Source: Sphingomonadaceae bacterium | Lineage (GTDB): Bacteria > Pseudomonadota > Alphaproteobacteria > Sphingomonadales > Sphingomonadaceae | DNA: 6,295 nt | Direction: 5' to 3' | Assembly: GCA_014380205.1 (NCBI GenBank) | Contig: JACMKH010000084.1 | Span: 1-6,295, forward strand | Part shown: one piece after another, positions 1-5,639 of the stretch | Layout: every line of letters begins with the position of its first letter | Position numbering within the stretch: the stretch's first letter is position 1 | The notes under the pieces: model-generated | What the model was told of the DNA's origin: nothing | The model's input: the letters and a program-made list of their open reading frames with translations, nothing else | The model's database searches: none | Translations under genes and position numbers: made by a program

Positions 1-1302
1 ATCCGCCAGGCGGTCCGCACCGGGATGGCAATCGGGGCGCAGATCAACAAGGTATCTCGCTTCGACCGCAAGAATTATTTCTACGCCGATCTGCCGCAGG
101 GCTATCAGATTTCGCAGCTCTATCATCCGATCGTCGGCGAGGGCGCGGTCGAGGTGACGCTCGACGAGAAGGACCCCGATTCGGCGGTCAAGTCGATCGG
201 CATCGAGCGCATCCATCTCGAGCAGGACGCGGGCAAGCTGATGCACGATCAGCACCCCTCGATGTCCTATGTCGACCTCAACCGCTCGGGGGTCGCGCTG
301 ATGGAGATCGTCTCGCGCCCCGACATGCGCTCGCCCGCCGAGGCGGGGGCGTATCTCAGGAAGCTGCGCGCGATCCTGCGCTATGTCGGCTCGTGCGACG
401 GCAATATGGAGGAGGGCTCGATGCGCGCCGACGTCAACGTCAGCGTGCGCAAGCCCGGCGGGGAGCTTGGCACACGCACCGAGACCAAGAACGTCAATTC
501 GGTGCGCTTCGTGATGGCAGCGATCGAGCACGAGGCCCGCCGCCAGGTCGATCTGATCGAGGACGGCGGCGCGGTCGTTCAGGAGACACGGCTGTTCGAT
601 CCCGACAAGGGCGTGACTCGATCGATGCGCTCCAAGGAGGACGCGCACGACTACCGCTACTTCCCCGATCCCGATCTGCTCCCGCTCGATCTCGACGAGG
701 CCTTCGTCGCGGAATGCCGCGCGAGCCTTCCCGAGCTTCCCGACGCCAAGCGCCGCCGCTACGAGTCCAAGCTCGGGCTATCCGCCTACAACGCTGCTGT
801 GCTGACCGCTGAGGCCGAAACCGCGCGCTGGTTCGAGGCGCTGCTCGCCGAGAGCACGCACGCCCAGGGCAAGTCCGAGTCCGAGCTCGCGCGTCCCGCC
901 GCCAACTGGCTGATTTCCGAGCTGTTCGGCGCGCTCAACCGGCTCGGCAAGGGTCTCGACGAGAGCCCGGTCGGCCCCGCCGCGGGCGCGGGCCTGCTCG
1001 CGCTCATCGCCGACGGCACGCTCTCAGGCAGTCTCGCCAAGCAGGTCTTCGAGATCATGCTCGAGACCCGCGAGGACGCCGCCGCGATCGTCGAGGCGCG
1101 CGGCCTCAGGCAGACCTCGGACACGGGCGAGATCGAGCGCGTCATCGCCGAGATGCTCGCCGCCAACCCCGACAAGCTCGCCGAATATCGCGCGGGCAAG
1201 GACAAGCTGTTCGGCTTCTTCGTCGGCCAGACGATGAAGGCGATGGCCGGCAAGGCCAACCCCGCCGTGGTCAACGAGTTGCTCCGGAAGCAGCTCGACT
1301 GA
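1..1302 (+). CDS. gatB: Aspartyl/glutamyl-tRNA amidotransferase subunit B (5' truncated by window)
   Basis: GatB is the kinase/tRNA-binding subunit of cytoplasmic GatCAB, which converts mischarged Glu-tRNA(Gln) and/or Asp-tRNA(Asn) to Gln-tRNA or Asn-tRNA using ammonia made by GatA. The frame is open from base 1 (IRQAVRTG precedes the first ATG at 25), so the true start lies upstream. The family usually has about 480-500 residues and 433 are visible, so roughly 50-70 N-terminal residues are missing. Family signatures in order, in window residue numbers: [18 protein letters not shown] (about 21-38), [17 protein letters not shown] (about 89-105), [16 protein letters not shown] (about 136-151), [14 protein letters not shown] (about 157-170) and [19 protein letters not shown] (about 200 onward). 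The YqeY-like C-terminal tail domain ends in NELLRKQLD. No frame disruption is seen. gatC and gatA probably lie upstream (inference). Its stop is 5 bases from the stop of a convergent small ORF. Confidence 0.97.
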   Translation: MRQAVRTGMAIGAQINKVSRFDRKNYFYADLPQGYQISQLYHPIVGEGAVEVTLDEKDPDSAVKSIGIERIHLEQDAGKLMHDQHPSMSYVDLNRSGVALMEIVSRPDMRSPAEAGAYLRKLRAILRYVGSCDGNMEEGSMRADVNVSVRKPGGELGTRTETKNVNSVRFVMAAIEHEARRQVDLIEDGGAVVQETRLFDPDKGVTRSMRSKEDAHDYRYFPDPDLLPLDLDEAFVAECRASLPELPDAKRRRYESKLGLSAYNAAVLTAEAETARWFEALLAESTHAQGKSESELARPAANWLISELFGALNRLGKGLDESPVGPAAGAGLLALIADGTLSGSLAKQVFEIMLETREDAAAIVEARGLRQTSDTGEIERVIAEMLAANPDKLAEYRAGKDKLFGFFVGQTMKAMAGKANPAVVNELLRKQLD

Positions 1303-1307
1303 CGTTC

Positions 1308-1433
1308 TCAGCGCGGCCCCATCGGCGGCGGATCGATCTTCATATCGATCTCGGGCGGTACGCTCTTGGTCTCGACCTTGTCGTCCTCTTCGGCCTTAGG
1401 GGCGTCGGGCTTGGCTTCCTCTTTCTCGATCAT
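1308..1433 (-). CDS. Small hypothetical protein, 41 aa, highly charged
   Basis: I do not recognise this protein. The minus strand encodes 41 residues starting MIEKEEAKPDAPKAEEDD and ending KIDPPPMGPR. It is dominated by Glu, Asp, Lys and Pro, with no Cys, Trp, Phe or Tyr, and no signal peptide or membrane segment, so a soluble, probably disordered product is expected. A Shine-Dalgarno-like GAAAGG lies at 1441-1446 with a 7-base gap to the ATG, which supports the start. The in-frame codons just upstream (PESPEQLKGLA) also read like protein, but a TAA at 1467-1469 closes the frame and no ATG, GTG or TTG lies between it and the chosen start. The gene converges on gatB with a 5-base gap. It could be the end of a longer broken gene. 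Coding status is inferred from the RBS and amino-acid composition only. Confidence 0.5.
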   Translation of the reverse strand: MIEKEEAKPDAPKAEEDDKVETKSVPPEIDMKIDPPPMGPR

Positions 1434-1546
1434 CGCAAGGCCTTTCAGCTGCTCCGGGCTTTCAGGTTACAGCATCTCGCCCCGCACCGCCAGCCGATCG
1501 CGCCTACCGCCTGATACTTCTCAAAGGGGATAGAGGCGGTATTTCG
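1434..1546. other. Intergenic spacer between two small minus-strand ORFs
   Basis: This 113-base spacer holds the perfect 8-bp inverted repeat at 1505-1512/1534-1541. On the minus strand it also holds a short open stretch (1520 down to 1470) ending ...RLAVRGEML then TAA, in frame with the 41-residue ORF. I see no convincing promoter hexamers in it and no T-run that would make the inverted repeat a standard intrinsic terminator. Confidence 0.5.
1505..1541 (-). repeat. Perfect 8-bp inverted repeat, possible RNA hairpin
   Basis: TACCGCCT at 1505-1512 is matched exactly by its reverse complement AGGCGGTA at 1534-1541, separated by 21 bases. On the minus strand it begins 5 bases after the stop of the 64-residue ORF and precedes the 41-residue ORF, so a transcript covering both would carry an 8-bp stem there. 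There is no uridine tract on either side and the loop is long. It might be a weak terminator, an RNA processing or stability element, a protein-binding site, or chance. The repeat is seen directly; its function is unknown. Confidence 0.45.
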
Positions 1547-1741
1547 TCAGACCCGCGGGTCCTCGCCGTCATCCACACCCTCCACGCTCCCTACGCCCTT
1601 GCCCGGCGCGCCGGGCTGCTCGCTCGGGACAGCGCCCGGATTGTCGACATCGCCCTGGCCGGGGGACGGGACCTCCTCGGGGACTGCGTCGGGGGGCGTC
1701 TCCTGAGGGACGCTGTCGGGGTGGGGGTCGGGACCGGCCAT
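1547..1741 (-). CDS. Small hypothetical acidic proline-rich protein, 64 aa
   Basis: The function is not recognised. The 64-residue product is very rich in Pro, Asp, Glu and Gly, with no aromatic residues and no Cys, and is almost certainly disordered. Residues 8-16 and 17-25 form a tandem repeat, PDSVPQETP then PDAVPEEVP, followed by SPGQGDVDNPG. The start is well supported: AAGGAG (minus strand, 1751-1756) sits 9 bases before the ATG. No signal peptide or membrane helix is visible. The gene is divergent from the M19 peptidase gene, with 96 bases between the two starts. Longer minus-strand frames overlap it but lack this RBS and run antisense into the peptidase gene. I believe similar short Pro/Asp/Glu-rich proteins occur in sphingomonads, but I cannot verify this here. 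Confidence 0.6.
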   Translation of the reverse strand: MAGPDPHPDSVPQETPPDAVPEEVPSPGQGDVDNPGAVPSEQPGAPGKGVGSVEGVDDGEDPRV

Positions 1742-1837
1742 GCTGATGATCTCCTTCTCGCCGACAACGCGCGGGCGCGGCGCGGGGTTGCCGGAAAGGC
1801 GGGCGCGGCATAGCAGCGGGCGCGAAGGAGGGCGGCG
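1742..1837. promoter_or_regulatory. Divergent intergenic region with weak promoter candidates
   Basis: The 96 bases separate the minus-strand 64-residue ORF from the + strand peptidase gene and hold both Shine-Dalgarno sites (CTCCTT at 1751-1756 for the minus gene, AAGGAGGG at 1825-1832 for the plus gene). On the + strand, TTGCCG at 1788-1793 followed by CATAGC at 1809-1814 is a weak -35/-10 pair with a short 15-base spacer. The same GGCATAGCAGC reads GCTGCTATGCC on the minus strand and could serve as a -10 there. Promoter placement is inference with low certainty. Confidence 0.3.
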
Positions 1838-2992
1838 ATGGCGGGGCGGGGGCTGGACCGAAGGGACTTTCTCGCGCTAGCGGGGGCGGGGCTGCTCGCC
1901 GTGCCGTCGATCGCACGCGCGCAGGCAGCGCCCGCCCGGCGCGACATGCTCATCGTCAATGCGCTCGGCGGGCTCGGCGACCCCAATCCCCCGTCGAGCG
2001 AGGAGACGCCCGATCCTCGCGCGATCGAGGCGATCGAGGTGACCGAGCGTGTGCTCGCGGACGCGCGCGCCTCGGGGATGGACGCGGTCAACGTCACCAT
2101 CGGCCATGTCGCGGGCGAGGACGAGCCCTTCGAGATCAGCGTGCGCGAGGTCGCGGCGTGGGACGCGTTCGTGCGCGCGCGCCCCGACGCGGTGCTCAAG
2201 GTGACGCGCGCCGCCGACATCGAGCGCGCGCGCGTCGAGCGAAAGATCGGCCTGATCTACGGCTTCCAGAATGCGAGCATGCTCGGCGAGGCGGTCGACC
2301 GCGTCGATCTCTTCGCCAATCTGGGCGTCCGCGTCTTCCAGCTCACCTACAATCCGGCAAACGCGCTGGGCGGAGGCGCGATGGCCCTGGGCAATCCGCC
2401 GCTCACCCCGTTCGGCCGCGCGGTCATCGAGCGGCTCAACGCCGCGCGCGTGATGATCGACCTCTCGCACAGCGGCACGCGCACCTGCCTCGAGGCCGCG
2501 CGCAAATCGACCCGTCCGATCTCGATCAACCACACCGGCTGCCGCGCGCTGACCGACCTGCCGCGCAACAAGACCGATCTCGAGCTGCGCGCGGTCGCGG
2601 CGCGCGGGGGGTTTATCGGCATCTATTTCATGCCCTTCCTCAACCGCGATCGCGAGGCGACGGCCGCCGATGTCGTCGCGCACATCGAGCATGCCGTGCG
2701 CGTCTGCGGCGAGGACCATGTCGGCATCGGCACCGACGGCGGCACCACCGGGATCGACGACTGGGCGACCTATCGCGTGAGCGCGGCGGTTTCCCAGGCC
2801 GCGCGCACGGCGGCGGGGATCGCCGCGACCGGCGAGCGGCCCGATACGCTGCCGCTGGTTCCCGAGCTCACCGGCCCCGGCCAGTTCATGCTGCTCGCCG
2901 ACCGGCTCGCGGCGCGAGGCTTCAGCGAGCGGCGGATCGAGAAGATCATGGGATTGAACTTCCTCGCCTTCGCGCGGGAGATCTGGGGGTGA
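1838..2992 (+). CDS. Tat-exported M19 (renal/membrane dipeptidase-like) protein with atypical metal site
   Basis: 384 residues. Family M19 enzymes are zinc-dependent dipeptidases with a TIM-barrel fold. The N-terminus has a Tat-type signal: DRRDFLALAGAGLLAV (residues 7-22) with a probable cleavage site near ARAQA (26-30), so a periplasmic location is expected. The start is set by AAGGAGGG at 1825-1832, 5 bases before the ATG. M19 features retained: DLSH (H211), INHTGCRAL (H232), LPRN (R243), HVGIGTD (D300) and C-terminal KIMGLNFL. Features that look lost: the N-terminal HxD zinc motif (this region reads LIVNALGGLGDPN, about 38-50), the bridging Glu of the usual VEGG-like segment (Q144 in YGFQNAS), and the catalytic His of the LTHN segment (Y171 in LTYN). 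Fold assignment is secure; dipeptidase activity is doubtful. Its TGA overlaps the transporter ATG by one base, implying translational coupling. Confidence 0.9.
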   Translation: MAGRGLDRRDFLALAGAGLLAVPSIARAQAAPARRDMLIVNALGGLGDPNPPSSEETPDPRAIEAIEVTERVLADARASGMDAVNVTIGHVAGEDEPFEISVREVAAWDAFVRARPDAVLKVTRAADIERARVERKIGLIYGFQNASMLGEAVDRVDLFANLGVRVFQLTYNPANALGGGAMALGNPPLTPFGRAVIERLNAARVMIDLSHSGTRTCLEAARKSTRPISINHTGCRALTDLPRNKTDLELRAVAARGGFIGIYFMPFLNRDREATAADVVAHIEHAVRVCGEDHVGIGTDGGTTGIDDWATYRVSAAVSQAARTAAGIAATGERPDTLPLVPELTGPGQFMLLADRLAARGFSERRIEKIMGLNFLAFAREIWG

Positions 2993-3880
2993 TGTCCCCC
3001 GCGCTGATCGAATTCCTCAACCTCGTCTTCGTCCCCGTGGGGTTGATGCTGATCATGTTCAGCATGGGGCTCACGCTCGCGCTGAGGGACTTCGCGCTGG
3101 TCGCGACCAACGGCCGCGCCGTCGCTGCGGGGCTCGCGGGGCAGCTCATCGCGATGCCGCTGCTCGCGCTCGCGATCGGCGCGCTGTTCCTGCTCCCGCC
3201 CGATCTCGCGCTCGGCGTGTTCATTCTCGGCATCACGCCGGCGGGGACGACATCGAACGCGCTGACCTTCATCGGGCGCGGCAATGTCGCGCTCGCGGTC
3301 GTGCTCACCGCGCTGTCGAGCCTCGTCACGGTGTTCACCATCCCGCTGCTGCTCGGCTGGGCACTGCCCTATTTTCTGGAAGGGGACGGCGCGGCGCCCG
3401 ATCTGTCGGTGGTCGCGACGATCCTCCAGCTCGCGCGGATCACCTTGCTGCCGATGGCGGTCGGCATGGTCGTGCGCCGCTTCACGCCTGGCTTCGCCGA
3501 GCGGCTCGCGAAATGGCTGAGGCCCACCTCGCTGATCGTGCTAATCGGCGTGATCGGCTTCGCGGTCTTCTCGAGCCTCGAGATGGTGCTCGCCAATCTC
3601 GTTCGCGCGGGCCCGCCGCTGTTCGCGCTCAACCTCGCCGCGATGGCGACCGGCCTCGCCCTCGCCGCGCTCGCGCGTGTCAACACGCGCGACCGGATGA
3701 CGCTCGCGATCGAGGTCGGCGTCCACAATGTCACGCTCGCGACCTTCCTGACCTTGACGGTGCTGGACAGCCTGCCGCTCGCCGTGACGCAGAACATCTA
3801 CGGCGTGCTGATGCTCTTGAACGCCCGGCCTGCTCATCCGCTGGTTCCGCTCCCGCATCGCGCGCGAGCAGGATGCCTAG
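2992..3880 (+). CDS. Bile acid:sodium symporter (BASS) family transporter, frameshifted near 3' end
   Basis: Inner-membrane secondary transporter of the BASS superfamily; the substrate cannot be told from sequence. Almost the whole length is hydrophobic, compatible with 8-10 helices. Family signatures include ITPAGTTSNALTF (81-93, with S88/N89 in the sodium-site region) and AIEVGVHNVTLA (239-250), where E241 matches the sodium-binding Glu. The usual EVGxQN has His245 instead of Gln. The start is the ATG overlapping the peptidase stop (TGATG, 2990-2994), with GGGAG at 2976-2980 as a possible RBS. The frame is disrupted: after ...LMLLNA (codon 278 ends at 3825) one extra C in the CCC at 3824-3826 shifts reading. 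Skipping it gives GLLIRWFRSRIAREQDA and TAG at 3878-3880, a normal 295-residue protein. Uncorrected, the frame runs through the tRNA to 4026 (344 residues). This may be a sequencing error or a real mutation. Confidence 0.85.
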
Positions 3881-3881
3881 C

Positions 3882-3909
3882 TTGCCCTGCGCCCTCCGGC
3901 TGCTATAGG
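3882..3909 (+). promoter_or_regulatory. Sigma-70-type promoter of tRNA-Leu
   Basis: TTGCCC (3882-3887) as -35 and TATAGG (3904-3909) as -10 are separated by 16 bases. The expected transcription start lies about 5-10 bases before the mature tRNA 5' end at 3922, a layout typical of stable RNA genes. The -35 box begins 1 base after the corrected stop codon of the transporter gene. The trigger factor gene, 42 bases beyond the tRNA with no terminator between them, may also be transcribed from here (inference). Confidence 0.6.
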
Positions 3910-3921
3910 AGCCGCCGACCG

Positions 3922-4006
3922 GCGGGCGTGGCGGAACTGGTAGACGCGCCAGGTTTAGGTCCTGGTATCGCAAGATGTGGGGGTTCGAGTCCCTTCGCCC
4001 GCACCA
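3922..4006 (+). tRNA. tRNA-Leu (anticodon UAG), CCA encoded
   Basis: 85 bases folding as a class II tRNA. The acceptor stem GCGGGCG (3922-3928) pairs with CGCCCGC (3996-4002), followed by A and an encoded CCA (4003-4006). The D-arm region contains GGAACTGGTAGACGC. The anticodon stem CCAGG/CCTGG encloses the loop TTTAGGT, giving anticodon TAG, which reads CUA and, by wobble, other CUN leucine codons. The long variable arm ATC-GCAA-GAT confirms the class II type, and the T-arm GGGGG-TTCGAGT-CCCTT closes with two G-U pairs. All arms are intact. It lies between the transporter and tig, with its own upstream promoter. Confidence 0.97.
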
Positions 4007-4048
4007 GCCGCCCAATCCTCCTATGAAGACAAGGGTTTTTCCACGATC

Positions 4049-5629
4049 ATGCAGACTGTCGAGACGCTCAACGAGGGCTTGAAGCGCGGCTACACGCTGA
4101 CCATCCCCGCATCCGATATCGCCGCGCTTGTTGACAAGGAATTGAAGACGATCGCGCCGCAGATTCGCATGCCCGGCTTCCGCCCCGGCAAGGTTCCGCC
4201 GAACCTCGTCCGCAAGATGCACGGCGCCGCGATCGAGCAGGACGCGGTGGGCAAGGCCGTCCAGGAGGGGGTCCAGGCCGTCATCAAGGACAAAGGGCTC
4301 AGACCCGCGATGCAGCCCGCGGTCGAGATGAGCGAGGATTGGGAGGCGGGCAAGGACATCGAGCTCAAGATCGATGTCGAGGTACTCCCCGAGATCAAGG
4401 ACATCGCGATCGATGGCTTGAAGCTCGATCGGCTGACCGTCGAGCCCGGCGAGGAGGCGGTCGACGCGGCCGTGGCGCGGCTCGCTGATCAGCAGAAGAG
4501 CTTCGAGCCCGCGCCCAAGAGCCACAAGGCGAAGATGGGCGACGCGGTCGTGATCGATTTCACCGGCAAGGTCGACGGCGAGGAGTTCGCGGGCGGCAAG
4601 GGCGAGGGGATGACCGTCGAGCTCGGCGCGGGGCAGCTCATCCCCGGGTTTGAGGAGCAGCTCGTCGGCGTCAAGGCGAACGACGAGAAGACGCTCGAGG
4701 TCGGCTTTCCCGACGATTACCAGGTCGAGCATCTCAAGGGCCGCACCGCGACCTTCGATGTCGTCGTCGCCGAGGTCCGCACCGCGAAGCCGGCCGCCAA
4801 GCCCGACGATGAATTCGCCAAGTCGCTCGGCCTCGACAGCCTCGACAGGCTCCGCGACATCTTCCGCGGCCAGCAGGCGCAGGAGCTCAACGCTCTCACG
4901 CGGACGCACATGAAGCGCCAGCTGCTCGACGCGCTCGCCGCGCGCCACGACTTCCCCGTGCCGCCTTCGATGGTCGAGGCCGAGTTCGACCAGATCTGGA
5001 AGCAGCTCGAGCACGAGGCGGGCCACGAGCCCGATCCCGAGGCCGCGCTCAAGGAGATGGAGGACGAGCGCGAGGATTATAAGCGCATCGCCGAGCGCCG
5101 CGTGCGGCTCGGGCTGCTGCTCTCCGAGATCGGCCAGCGCAACGGCGTCCAGATCAGCAGCCAGGAGATGAACCAGCTCGTCACCCAGGCCGCGCAGCAA
5201 TATTCGCCCAAAGAGCGCGAGCGCTTCGTCGAGTACGTCCGCAACGAGCCCATGGCGGCGGCGCAGCTGCGGGCGCCGCTGTATGAGGACAAGGTGGTCG
5301 ATCATCTGTTCGGCACGGCCGAGATCAGCGATCGCGTGGCGACGCGCGAGGAGCTCGAGGCGGCGATCGAGAGCGAGGAGGGCGCACACATCCATGGGCC
5401 CGACTGCGATCACGATCACGATCACGAGCAGGGCGCGGCGAAGAAGAAGCCGGTGAAGAAGGCGGCGACCGCGAAGAAGCCGGCTGCCGCGAAGGCCTCG
5501 GCATCCGCCAAGGCTTCGGCGAAGGATGCTGCGGCGGACAAGACAGCTGCCGAAAAGAAGCCCGTCGAGAAGAAACCCGCCGCCCGGAAGCCGGCCGCGA
5601 AGAAGCCCGCCACCGGGGCCAAGGGCTGA
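4049..5629 (+). CDS. tig: Trigger factor (ribosome-associated chaperone/PPIase) with long C-terminal tail
   Basis: Trigger factor binds ribosomal protein uL23 at the exit tunnel and shields nascent chains in the cytoplasm. 526 residues starting MQTVETLNEG, which matches the family N-terminus; the longer in-frame ATG at 3977 lies inside the tRNA and is rejected. Only a weak AAGGG (4031-4035), 13 bases upstream, is seen as an RBS. Domains: ribosome-binding domain 1-115 with the signature GFRPGKVP (43-50); FKBP-type PPIase domain about 160-245 (GDAVVIDFTGKVDGEEF, GAGQLIPGFEEQLVG); helical substrate-binding domain about 255-420, ending EDKVVDHLF. After the domain come a His/Asp tract (H447, H449, H455, H457, H459, plus C453) and a Lys/Ala/Pro-rich tail (464-526), which make it about 90 residues longer than E. 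coli TF (about 432). tRNA-Leu lies 42 bases upstream and a glycosyltransferase 10 bases downstream. Confidence 0.97.
   Translation: MQTVETLNEGLKRGYTLTIPASDIAALVDKELKTIAPQIRMPGFRPGKVPPNLVRKMHGAAIEQDAVGKAVQEGVQAVIKDKGLRPAMQPAVEMSEDWEAGKDIELKIDVEVLPEIKDIAIDGLKLDRLTVEPGEEAVDAAVARLADQQKSFEPAPKSHKAKMGDAVVIDFTGKVDGEEFAGGKGEGMTVELGAGQLIPGFEEQLVGVKANDEKTLEVGFPDDYQVEHLKGRTATFDVVVAEVRTAKPAAKPDDEFAKSLGLDSLDRLRDIFRGQQAQELNALTRTHMKRQLLDALAARHDFPVPPSMVEAEFDQIWKQLEHEAGHEPDPEAALKEMEDEREDYKRIAERRVRLGLLLSEIGQRNGVQISSQEMNQLVTQAAQQYSPKERERFVEYVRNEPMAAAQLRAPLYEDKVVDHLFGTAEISDRVATREELEAAIESEEGAHIHGPDCDHDHDHEQGAAKKKPVKKAATAKKPAAAKASASAKASAKDAAADKTAAEKKPVEKKPAARKPAAKKPATGAKG
5408..5425 (+). repeat. Short tandem repeat (GATCAC x3) coding Asp-His
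   Basis: Three exact copies of the hexamer GATCAC within tig encode Asp-His repeats (residues 454-459). In-frame hexamer repeats can change in copy number by slippage without breaking the frame, so the number of DH units may vary between strains (inference). Confidence 0.7.
5438..5626 (+). other. Lys/Ala/Pro-rich low-complexity tail of trigger factor
   Basis: Residues 464-526 of tig consist almost entirely of Lys, Ala and Pro with a few Ser, Thr, Asp and Glu. They contain degenerate units such as KKPVKKAA, AKKPAAAKA, EKKPVEKKP and ARKPAAKKP. The composition resembles histone H1-like or AlgP-like tails and is strongly basic and disordered. A role in binding rRNA or other nucleic acid is a guess. 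It is in frame with the chaperone and has no independent start. Confidence 0.75.
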
Positions 5630-5639
5630 TCGCGGCGCC

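Noticed and set aside
1332..1349. ATCGAT-CTTCAT-ATCGAT as a gatB terminator hairpin
   Set aside because: It is a short AT-balanced stem without a T-run, inside the 41-residue ORF where it encodes IDMKID; the palindromes are probably coincidental.
1591..2220. 209- and 115-residue minus-strand frames covering the 64-residue ORF
   Set aside because: Both begin inside the peptidase gene and have low-complexity Ala/Arg/Ser/Pro composition. The shorter frame with AAGGAG before its ATG fits better.
1877..2719. 280-residue minus-strand frame opposite the M19 gene
   Set aside because: It is antisense to a clear protein family member, has no plausible RBS or known domain, and has GC-shadow composition.
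2158..2991. N-terminal half of a 622-residue + strand frame, Arg-rich
   Set aside because: It is an out-of-frame shadow of the M19 gene; only the part from 2992 has family-like membrane protein sequence.
3881..4026. C-terminal extension of the transporter reading GVAELVDAPGLGPGIARCGG
   Set aside because: It is translation of the tRNA-Leu gene reached only because of the upstream one-base frameshift; the corrected frame stops at 3880.
3731..5425. 564-residue minus-strand open frame
   Set aside because: It lies antisense to tig, the tRNA and the transporter. Its Leu/Asp/Arg/His-rich composition is the usual shadow of GC-rich coding DNA, and part of it (RRDSNPHILRYQDLNLARL) is the antisense translation of a tRNA-Leu, a well-known false protein.
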